Assembly: GCA_029948255.1 (NCBI GenBank)
Contig: JALIZF010001875.1
Span: 744,001 to 808,000 of the forward strand
Direction of reading: 5' to 3'
DNA length: 64,000 nt
DNA from: Telmatactis stephensoni
Lineage: Eukaryota > Cnidaria > Anthozoa > Actiniaria > Isophelliidae
Below are positions 22,637 through 32,378 of the stretch, in pieces; the first letter of the stretch is position 1, and each line of letters starts with the position of its first letter. Under the pieces are notes generated by a model, which worked only from the letters and a program-made list of their open reading frames with translations, searched no databases and was not told where the DNA came from. A program made the position numbers and the translations under genes.

Positions 22637-25428
22637 TTCTATACGTTCTATAGGTTCTACAGGTTCTATACATTCATTACGTTCTAAGCGTTCTATACGT
22701 TCTATACGTTCTATAGGTTCTACAGGTTCTATACATTCATTACGTTCTAAGCGTTCTATACGTTCTATAGGTTCTACAGGTTCTATACATTCATTACGTT
22801 CTAAGCGTTCTATACGTTCTATACGTTCTATACGTTCTATACGTTCTAAGCGTTCTATACGTTCTAAGCGTTCTATACGTTCTATACGTTCTATACGTTC
22901 TAAGCGTTCTATACGTTCTAAGCGTTCTATACGTTCTATACGTTCTAAGCGTTCTATACGTTCTATACGTTCTAAGCGTTCTATACGTTCTAAGCGTTCT
23001 ATAGGTTCTAAGGGTTCTATACGTTCTAAGCGTTCTTATGTTCTAAGCGTTCTATACGTTCTAAGCGTTCTATACGTTCTAAGCGTTCTGTACGTTCTAA
23101 GCGTTCTTACGTTCTAAGCGTTCTATACGTTCTAAGGGTTCTATAAGTTCTAAGCGTTCTATACGTTCTAAGCGTTCTTATGTTCTAAGCGTTCTATACG
23201 TTCTATACGTTCTATACGTTCTATACATTCTATACGTTCTATACGTTCTAAACATTCTAAGCGTTCTATACCTTCTAAGCGTTCTATAGGTTCTATACGT
23301 ACTATAGGTTCTAAGGGTTCTATAGGTTCTATAGGTTCTATCCGTTCTAAGCGTTCTATCCGTTCTAAGCGTTCTATCCGTTCTAAGCGTTCTATACGTT
23401 CTAAGCGTTCTATACGTTCTAAGCGTTCTATCCGTTCTAAGCGTTCTATACGTCCTAAGCGTTCTATACGTTCTATGCGTTCTATACGTTCTAATTGTTC
23501 TAAGCATTCTGTTTTCTAAGCGTTCTAAGCGTTCTATATTTTCTAAACGTTCTAACCGTTCTAACCGTTCTTGGCGTTCTATACGTTCTAAGCGTTCGAT
23601 GCGTTCTTAACGTTCTAATCGTTCTATACGTTCTATAGGTTCTACAGGTTCTATACGTTCTATACATTCATTACGTTCTAAGCGTTCTATACGTTCTAAG
23701 CGTTCTATACGTTCTATACGTTCTAAGCGTTCTATACGTTCTATAGGTTCTACAGGTTCTATACATTCATTACGTTCTAAGCGTTCTATACGTTCTATAC
23801 GTTCTATACGTTCTAAGCGTTCTATACGTTCTAAGCGTTCTATACGTTCTATACGTTCTATACGTTCTAAGCGTTCTATACGTTCTAAGCGTTCTATACG
23901 TTCTATACGTTCTAAGCGTCCTATACGTTCTATACGTTCTAAGCGTTCTATACGTTCTATACGTTCTAAGCGTTCTATACGTTCTATACGTTCTAAGCGT
24001 TCTATACGTTCTATACGTTCTATACGTTCTATACGTTCTAAGCGTTCTATACGTTCTTAGCGTTCTTTCGTTCTACGCGTTCTATACGTTCTAAGCGTTC
24101 TAAACGTTCTATACGTTCTAAGCGTTCTATAGGTTCTAAGCGTTCTATACGTTCTAAGCGTTCTATACATTCTAAAGGTTCTATACGTTCTAAGCGTTCT
24201 TACGTTCTAAGCGTTCTATACGTTCTAAGCGTTCTATACGTTCTAAGCGTTCTATAGGTTCTAAGGGTTCTATACGTTCTAAGCGTTCTTATGTTCTAAG
24301 CGTTCTATACGTTCTAAGCGTTCTATACGTTCTAAGCGTTCTGTACGTTCTAAGCGTTCTTACGTTCTAAGCGTTCTATACGTTCTAAGCGTTCTATAAG
24401 TTCTAAGCGTTCTATACGTTCTAAGCGTTCTTATGTTCTAAGCGTTCTATACGTTCTATACGTTCTATACGTTCTATACGTTCTATACATTCTATACGTT
24501 CTATACGTTCTAAACATTCTAAGCGTTCTATAGGTTCTATACGTACTATAGGTTCTAAGGGTTCTATAGGTTCTATAGGTTCTATCCGTTCTAAGCGTTC
24601 TATACGTTCTAAGCGTTCTATCCGTTCTAAGCGTTCTATACGTCCTAAGCGTTCTATACGTTCTATGCGTTCTTTACGTTCTAATTGTTCTAAGCATTCT
24701 GTTTTCTAAGCGTTCTAAGCGTTCTATATGTTCTAAACGTTCTAACCGTTCTAACCGTTCTTGGCGTTCTATACGTTCTAAGCGTTCGATGCGTTCTTAA
24801 CGTTCTAAGCGTTCTATACGTTCTATACGTTCTGAGCGTTCTAACCGATCTAACCGTTCTATACGTTCTATACGTCCTAAACGTTCTAACCGTTCTAACC
24901 GTTCTAACCGATCTAACCGTTCTATACGTTCTATACGTCCTAAACGTTCTAAGCGTTGTACACGTTCTAAACGTTCTAAGCGTTATATACGTTGTGAGCG
25001 TTCTATACGTTTTTTACGTTCTAAGCGTTCTATACGTTCTATACGTTCTAAGCGTTCTATACGTTCTAAACGTTCTAAGCGTTCTATACGTTCTAAACGT
25101 TTTATACGTTCTTTACGTTCTACTCGTTCTATACGTTCCAGCGTTCTAAAGGTTCTATATGTTCTCTGCGTTCTATAGTTTCTATGCGTTCTACACGTTC
25201 TAAGCGTTCTGTATGTTCCAAGTGTTCTATACGTTTTTGCGTTCTAGGCGTTCTATACCTTGTAAGCGTTCTCTACATTCTAAGCGTTCTATACGTTCTA
25301 AGCGGGATCCTCTAAGCGTTCTTGACGTTCTAGACGTTCTTATTAGCGTTCTTTCCGTTTTAGACGCTCTATATGTTCTAAGTGTTCTATACTTTCTATG
25401 TGTTCTATACCTTCTATGCGTTCTATTC
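22632..25428 (+). repeat. 9-bp minisatellite array, left (CGTTCTATA / CGTTCTAAG)
   Basis: About 2.8 kb of 9-bp units, mostly CGTTCTATA and CGTTCTAAG, with variants (CGTTCTAAC, GGTTCTATA, CGTCCTAAG) that rise toward the inner end. A larger unit of about 1190 bases is visible: the landmark AATTGTTCTAAGCATTCTG recurs near 23492 and 24682. The unit is a multiple of three, so long open frames of RTY/RTL or RSI/RSK type arise; they are not genes. Confidence 0.95.
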
Positions 25429-27205
25429 GTGAAAAAGGTAATATATTTTGCTTCCAAGAGCCTATAGTGGCTGCTCATTTTTGCCAAGCCAGAGGTTCTT
25501 GTTTAAACTTTCGAATGTGCGCCCTCTTCCCCCTCGATCCTTCAATGCTCTTACTACGGTATTGAAACCTAATCGAGCTACACAGAACGGAAATAAGTCG
25601 AAACATTGGTGTGAAATCACTGAAGATTGAACACGGGACCTCTCTCACCTAAGGCTGTTACAATTACAGTAACGAACGAGATGGTTCCCTGGTTCACGTT
25701 TATTGAAACCCGTAATTGCGCTTGCGCGACTAAGACATCACTAATTAATTATAACATTATGACAAAGGCAGCGAACTAAGCAACTGTGCCATCCTTGCTC
25801 CTTAAACGTTCTATAAGGTTCTATACGTTCATCTGCACTCCCGTCCTCTCCTGGAATGCCAAACAGTAAATCCGTAAAGTGATTTTGTCAAATTTAATAC
25901 CATTTTTCTGAAAAACCAAATGTTTGAGCGTAAAGACCGGCTTAGCGCAAATCAAATTAGCTCGCTGAACGTAACGACAAGTCCCTAAGACCTCACAATG
26001 ATTTTTCCAGCTAAAACAATGACAAAAGTTCGCAAGAAAGCAGGTCCCAGTGATTTTATAGTAAGCTAAAATGACGACACAATTAAGACACAAGGGAAAT
26101 CGTTCTACATACTTTATTCGCACTGTATTATATCACTAGAAAATCAAGAGCCAAGACACGTCTATAACTACAGAAAGTAAAATAATGAAACAGGACGCAA
26201 ATGAATCCTTTTAGCAACAACCCACTTTAATCGGTTGCACTACTGAATCAATCGCATAAAACTTAAAAGCTAAGACAAAAGATGAAAGTGAAGTCGTTAG
26301 CTTTATTCGACTACATCACTGAAAAGAATCAAGACATAAGATCATCTAAAGATAAACTAGTGACCCAAGACTCAATTAAAAGTTATTTTTCTTCACACAC
26401 GCTATATACGCTATTTTGTACTAAATTCATCATGCAACAAGAGAAGAATCAAACGCAGCTAGGGCAAAATGCTCTCCGCACTTTAATACTTCTTCAGGAA
26501 CTGTTTTTCAAATGCCTTTTAAAAATTCTCTCCTTGCGCGTCAAAAAAGACAAAAAATAAAATACAATAAAATGAATAAACAAACTGCCGAACAGTAACT
26601 CCTTGATTTGTTCTGGGAAATATATAAGATTACGTCCACACTAACCCGACTGAATTAAAAAACGCAATTTTTTTGTTACGGTTAGACCTTCCGTCTACAC
26701 TAAAACGACGTTTCCCTTTGTCGGAGCTACAAAAAACCTAGCAAAAATTATTTGTTTTCAAATTTATCCGGATTAGTGTGGTTGTGGTTGCGCAAGATGA
26801 CCTCGAATGCCAGTGCATTTGCATATGTTTGCACGGCTCATTCCTTACACAAAACGTTTGTACTAATTAATACTATTTTGTATACTAATATTTCCCAGAT
26901 GTTGAGATGTTATCGTTAACCCGTAAAATACACTTTAGAGTGATGTCTAAACGTCAGAAAGATCAGACATAAAAGAAAACAATTGATTTTGGGTCTACTA
27001 ATGTCTAATAGTTTACCATCTAGTGACGTTTGCATTATTTCACGGGTTTAGACTAATACCATCACTCTATGCGTTCCAATGATTACATTGTTACTTGCAT
27101 CTGATTAAATTATTTTTTGTGAAACGAATTTTTTTAACAGTAACGTTTCATTTTCAAACTGATAATGCAAATAATACACGAGCTAAATATAATAAAAGTT
27201 GTCAA
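25429..27205. other. Core of the minisatellite-armed element, non-coding part
   Basis: Unique AT-rich sequence. Short frames (25821-26123 minus, 26282-26560 plus) show no domain. Isolated CGTTCTATA-like units occur near 25805-25830. No transposase recognised. Confidence 0.5.
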
Positions 27206-28201
27206 CGGCAATTATGGATAACGTGAGTTTTTGTTGGGGTTTCTCTCTAACTGCCTTTTCCAGTATGCTGAGAGCCACACCCTCAAAGATTCTTCATGTC
27301 CTTCAATGCGTTCTTTTATTTGGAGTAGGGATTTTGCTAAAATTTCAGGTAGGAAACTTGCCGCTGAACACACCACTTTTACCAAAGTGTTAAAGTAAAC
27401 CAGAAGATTGTTTTCATTGATTTTGATTCTCCGTATCCGCATTTCTGCAAGAAGAGACTCAAAAACATATCTTTCTAGTCTTGACCAAAATACCTTTCCA
27501 CTCTCGTCTTTTTCTTGCATGAATTTTACACCAGTATTTCTTGTTGTAGTCATGTCATGCCTTGCCCTTTTTCGTGGTTTTCCGTTAGCACTTTGGGAAG
27601 AAATTAAATATCTCTTTGTTGTCCGAAGGGATTTCGACAGCACCTGCAGCGGCAGTTGTCATTGCACGCTTCCTCATTTTTGAGGCAAGGGCATCTTGAA
27701 GAATATTCACTACCTGGCTTTGTGAAACAGTGTTCAACATTACTTTTACCATGTCTATTCGCGTTTCTGAAATCTGAAATCTGAAATCTTTTTACCGCAA
27801 GTGCAGGATTTGATTTTTTTTTCTTTGGTTTTCTGTTGCCTTTCTTGGCTCATGAATTGACGAACGTTCAGACAAACAACTATCAGCTGTCGTTGCGCTG
27901 TAATGTCCGAGACCATTCTGATTATAAGCAATATAAATGACTTGAGCATTGTCCATTGCATTATCTGGCGTTATAAAAATCACAGGTATACTTGCCAGTG
28001 AAGAAAAAATTACAATGGGTGTTTGCAGAACATTAGCAGCAGCGAGTGACATGAGATTTCCCAGCTCTCCCATGAATATGCCTGACTGTCTAAATAATGT
28101 TGCTTCTGCAATCAAATCAGTATTTAGAAAAGGCTGATACCTATCTTGATGGGATAGCCATTCGTCTACCACTAACTGTCGTAAAACCGCTGCAATATCA
28201 A
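27206..28201 (-). pseudogene. Decayed OTU-domain / Cys-rich transposon protein
   Basis: Read on the minus strand, 28201 to about 27800 gives the C-terminal half of an OTU-type cysteine protease: LRQLVVDEWL, GELGNLMSLAAANVLQTPI, and the catalytic-His motif GLGHYSA. After a frameshift comes a CXC-like cysteine cluster (CTCGKK near 27800, then RCPCLKNEEACNDNCRCRCC with a stop between). A further frameshift leads to a basic, helical C-terminal frame (27643-27212; KRARHD, GKVFWSRLERYVFE). The N-terminal half with the catalytic Cys (DGNC-type) is missing: the frame runs into the minisatellite at about 28212. OTU plus Cys-rich proteins of this kind are, to my recollection, common in invertebrate transposons. 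At least three lesions make it non-functional. Confidence 0.6.
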
Positions 28202-28212
28202 CGATTTCAGAC

Positions 28213-30778
28213 GCTTAGAATGTATAGAACGCTTAGAAGGTATAGAACGCCTAGAACGTATAGAACGTATAGAACACTTGGAACATACAGAACGCATAGA
28301 ACCTATAGAACGCAGAGAACATATAGAACCTTTAGAACGCTAGAACGTATAGAACGAGTAGAACGTAAAGAACGTATAGAACGTTTAGAATGTTTAGAAC
28401 GTATAGAACGCTTAGAACCTATAGAACGCTTAGAACGTATAGAACGCTTAGAACGTACAAAACGTATAGAACGCTCACAAAGTATAGAACGCTTAGAACG
28501 TTTAGAACGCTTAGAACGTATAGAACCCCAAGAACGGTTAGAACGTTTAGAACACATAGAACGCTTAGAATAAACAGAATGCTTAGAACAATTAGAACGT
28601 ATAAAACGCTTAGAACGCATAGAACGTATAGAACGTATAGAACGCTTAGGACGTATAGAACGCTTAGAACGGATAGAACGCTTAGAACGTATAGAACGTA
28701 TAGAACGTATAGAACGCTTAGAACGCTTAGAACGGATAGAACCTATAGAACGCTTAGAATGTTTAGAACCTATAGAACGCTTAGAACTTATAGAACGCTT
28801 AGAACGTATAGAACGCTTAGAACGTAAGAACGCTTAGAACGTACAGAACGCTTAGAACGTATAGAACGCTTAGAACGTAAGAACGCTAAGAACGTATAGA
28901 ACGCTTAGAACGTAAAGAACGTATAGAACGCTTAGAACGTATAGAACCCTTAGAACCTATAGAACGCTTAGAACGTATAGAACCTTTAGAATGTATAGAA
29001 CGCTTAGAACGTATAGAACGCTTAGAACGTATAGAACGCTTAGAACGTATAGAACGCTTAGAACGTATAGAACGCTTAGAACGTATAGAACGCTTAGAAC
29101 GTATAGAACGCTTAGAACGTATAGAACGTATAGAACGTATAGAACGCTTAGAACGTATAGAACGCTTAGAACGTATAGAGTATAGAACGCTTAGAACGTA
29201 TAGAACGCTTAGAACGTATAGAACGTATAGAACGTATAGAACGCTTAGAACGTATAGAACGCTTAGAACGTATAGAACGTATAGAACGTATAGAACGCTT
29301 AGAACGTATAGAACGTATAGAACGCTTAGAACGTATAGAACGTATAGAACGTATAGAACGTATAGAACGTATAGAACGCTTAGAACGTATAGAACGCTTA
29401 GAACGTATAGAACGTATAGAACGTATAGAACGTATAGAACGTATAGAACGTATAGAACGTATAGAACGCTTAGAACGTATAGAACGTATAGAACGCTTAG
29501 AACGTATAGAACGTATAGAACGCTTAGAACGTATAGAACGTATAGAACGTATAGAACGCTTAGGACGTATAGAACGTATAGAACGTATAGAACGCTTAGA
29601 ACGTATAGAACGTATAGAACGTATAGAACGTATAGAACGTATAGAACGCTTAGAACGTATAGAACGTATAGAACGTATAGAACGCTTAGAACGTATAGAA
29701 CGTATAGAACGTATAGAACGCTTAGAACGTATAGAACGCTTAGAACGTATAGAACGTATAGAACGCTTAGAACGTATAGAACGTATAGAACGTATAGAAC
29801 GTATAGAACGCTTAGAACGTATAGAACGTATAGAACGTATAGAATGTATAGAACGCTTAGAACGTATAGAACGTATAGAACGCTTAGAACGTATAGAACG
29901 TATAGAACGCTTAGAACGTATAGAACGTATAGAACGCTTAGAACGTATAGAACGTATAGAACGCTTAGAACGTATAGAACGTATAGAACGCTTAGAACGT
30001 ATAGAACGTATAGAACGCTTAGAACGTATAGAACGCTTAGAACGTATAGAACGTATAGAACGTATAGAACGTATAGAACGCTTAGAACGTAATGAATGTA
30101 TAGAACGTATAGAACGTATAGAACGTATAGAACGTATAGAACGCTTAGAACGTATAGAACGTATAGAACGTATAGAACGCTTAGAACGTATAGAACGCTT
30201 AGAACGTATAGAACGTATAGAACGTATAGAACGCTTAGAACGCTTAGAACGTATAGAACGTATAGAACGCTTAGAACGTATAGAACGCTTAGAACGTATA
30301 GAACGTATAGAACGCTTAGAACGTATAGAACGCTTAGAACGTATAGAACGTATAGAACGCTTAGAACGTATAGAACGCTTAGAACGTATAGAACGTATAG
30401 AACGTATAGAATGTATAGAATGTATAGAACGCTTAGAACGTATAGAACGTATAGAACGCTTAGAACGTATAGAACGTATAGAACGCTTAGAACGTATAGA
30501 ACGTATAGAACGCTTAGAACGTATAGAACGTATAGAACGCTTAGAACGTATAGAACGTATAGAACGCTTAGAACGTATAGAACGTATAGAACGCTTAGAA
30601 CGTATAGAACGCTTAGAACGTATAGAACGTATAGAACGTATAGAACGCTTAGAACGTAATGAATGTATAGAACGTATAGAACGTATAGAACGTATAGAAC
30701 GTATAGAACGCTTAGAACGTAATGAATGTATAGAACGTATAGAACCTGTAGAACCTATAGAACGTATAGAACGCTTAG
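28213..30778 (-). repeat. 9-bp minisatellite array, right (inverted)
   Basis: Same units in reverse orientation (GAACGTATA, GAACGCTTA). Variants at its inner end match the inner end of the left array: a GAACATATAGAACCTTTAG-type segment near 28318, and the CAGAATGCTTAGAACAATT landmark near 28575. The outer 1.9 kb (28.9-30.8 kb) is much more uniform than the left array, with alternating double and single units. The arrays are therefore inverted copies that have since diverged in length and order. Confidence 0.95.
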
Positions 30779-30891
30779 TACGTACAGTATAGTCTAATAT
30801 ATATATGTTTAATTGTGAAGGTTATTCTAAAACAGATGTATCTTATTGTGAAAATGACGTCATTTGGGGACATTTATACGAAGAAACAACC
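30772..30891 (-). repeat. Right 120-bp terminal inverted repeat
   Basis: Exact inverted partner of 22517-22636. It ends immediately against the truncated 5' LTR of the BEL element. Confidence 0.9.
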
Positions 30892-31159
30892 AATATTTCG
30901 TATGTCAACTGTACAGTGAGACCGGAGGCTCACCGGGAGCACATGGTCTGAGCGAAACGACATGTTTGTGTTCTTGTTTAGGATGTTCATAAATTGGTAA
31001 GTCCGTCTTTCGATTTATTTGCCATTTGTAACTGCTTGTTTGTGATACCAGCCTCATTTTCTTAGGATTTTACTCGTGAAGTACACGTCTGTAAACCCAA
31101 TTTGTGAATGAATAAAGCAACTTTCAACGTCCGCTCAGACTCCACATTCTACCCAAACA
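30892..31159 (+). repeat. 5' LTR of the BEL element, truncated
   Basis: 268 bases, identical by eye and in length to 45805-46072. It ends CCCAAACA and contains an AATAAA near 31110. The TGTTGG start of the LTR is absent. Confidence 0.9.
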
Positions 31160-31186
31160 TCGTAAAATCCAATTTTGTGTCTTGAG

Positions 31187-31491
31187 ATGTCTTCGTTTGG
31201 TGTGTTACTAGCGAAGATTCACGAACTGGATCGTTCCCGAAGCGGTTATCAGGCTGTGCTGACCCGCTTGTGTAATGAAATTGAGAAGGCAATTAGTGTA
31301 AACAACATCGAAGCCGTCAAACTTCTACAAGGCCGTCTTGGCGTCGCTTACGAGCGATATCAACAATGTTGTCAACAGTACGACGATTTAATACAAGACC
31401 CTACATCTGAGAAATACCAAAGTGTACAGGATCAACTTAAGAAACAGCAGCTAAGGTACGAGTACTTTAATCAGAAGATTAGTGCATTTAA
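31187..31491 (+). CDS. gag: BEL/Pao gag, 5' fragment
   Basis: ATG at 31187 opens a 101-codon, helix-rich frame (LLAKIHELDRSRSGYQ, then QQCCQQYDDL) that is cut at the TTAA insertion site. Counting TTAA once, phase is preserved into 39604, where the same coiled-coil-like character continues ([13 protein letters not shown]). So this is the N terminus of the same polyprotein, separated by the DNA transposon. After the break the frame runs into transposon sequence and stops. Confidence 0.8.
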
Positions 31492-31746
31492 AGGACCCGT
31501 CCCGGCAATTTTTTACCTATTTTGGACAATTGCTGTTGAATCTTTGTCCTAGAAATAGTAATGCTGAAGCAGAAAAAATTCCTAAAAAACTTTCTAGCGA
31601 AGCGATTTTGCAATCAGAAATGGAGATATTTTTGGCGTGACTGAAAACGAACTGAAAATTTGTCACGCAACCGGTGACGTCACAGGTGTGTTATTTGATC
31701 CAGAGCAGTCATCAGAAAGCTGGGAAATTCACGGCACGTTTAATGG

Positions 31747-32378
31747 TAGGCTCAGTTTTCAGCCGTCGGGGTTTCGTGCGCCCGCGATACTCTCCCCCGT
31801 GACGGCTGGGCGCGTGGACTAAGCATTGTTTGGCTAGACCAATCAGCAATCTGCCCCTCGATTTTCAAGGGGCATAAATTAAAATTCCATTGTAACCACC
31901 AAACGCTTTCTTCGTGATTTTGAATGATTTCTTTCGGTCTGAAGTACGTTTTCACATGGAGATATTAACAAAGGTGATAAGTCAAACCGGGAATTCAAAA
32001 TTGTTGTTTGAAAAGCTAGACTGAAGAAATTTATTTCAGCGGTCGAGAATTTGATACTCCCAGTTGATCAATAATCAAAATGTCAATAACTGAGTTGCTC
32101 TCAATGTTTTCACCAAACAACTGTTATATGAAGTCTCATAAATAACTTGATTTTCTCTCGTACACAAAGTGCACGCTTTTTAACGGACAATGGAGGTCAA
32201 AAAAGTTCGTAAATTCATCAAATTTATAGATTTACACAGACAACTACTTTGACCTCTTGCCCTTGATTTGACAGATAATGCGTTGCGTCACAGACAAGAC
32301 TTTCAGCTCACGCGCCCAGCCGTCACGGGGGAGAGTATCGCGGGCGCACGAAACCCCGACGGCTGAAAACTGAGCCTA
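31747..32378. mobile_element. MITE with 9-bp target duplication, nested in the Kolobok-like element
   Basis: 632 bases with inverted ends of about 68 bases (TAGGCTCAGTTTTCAGCCG and its complement), high in CpG. GTTTAATGG occurs directly on both sides (31738-31746 and 32379-32387). A 9-bp duplication suggests a Mutator-type mobiliser. No coding capacity. Confidence 0.85.

Larger units (their letters stand above)
22517..30891. mobile_element. Minisatellite-armed terminal-inverted-repeat element (8.4 kb)
   Basis: The two ends (22517-22636 and 30772-30891) are 120-bp inverted repeats, identical by eye, starting GGTTGTTTCTTCG. Directly inside each lies a kilobase-scale array of a 9-bp unit, in inverse orientation on the two sides, so the inverted arms are about 2.7-2.9 kb each. 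The core, about 25430-28212, holds the remains of a minus-strand OTU/Cys-rich gene. Flanks ATTATTTC (22509-22516) and AATATTTC (30892-30899) could be an 8-bp duplication with one mismatch, but the right one is also part of the BEL LTR, so this is uncertain. I recognise no transposase domain; superfamily unknown. Confidence 0.75.

Noticed and set aside
23178..23507. RTYRTL-type 109-codon frame, and similar frames at 28097-30659
   Set aside because: Products of the 9-bp minisatellite. The same peptide arises wherever the array occurs, on whichever strand is stop-free.
22620..30790. Regular 9-bp spacing considered as a CRISPR array
   Set aside because: The units are contiguous, with no unique spacers, and the window is eukaryotic.
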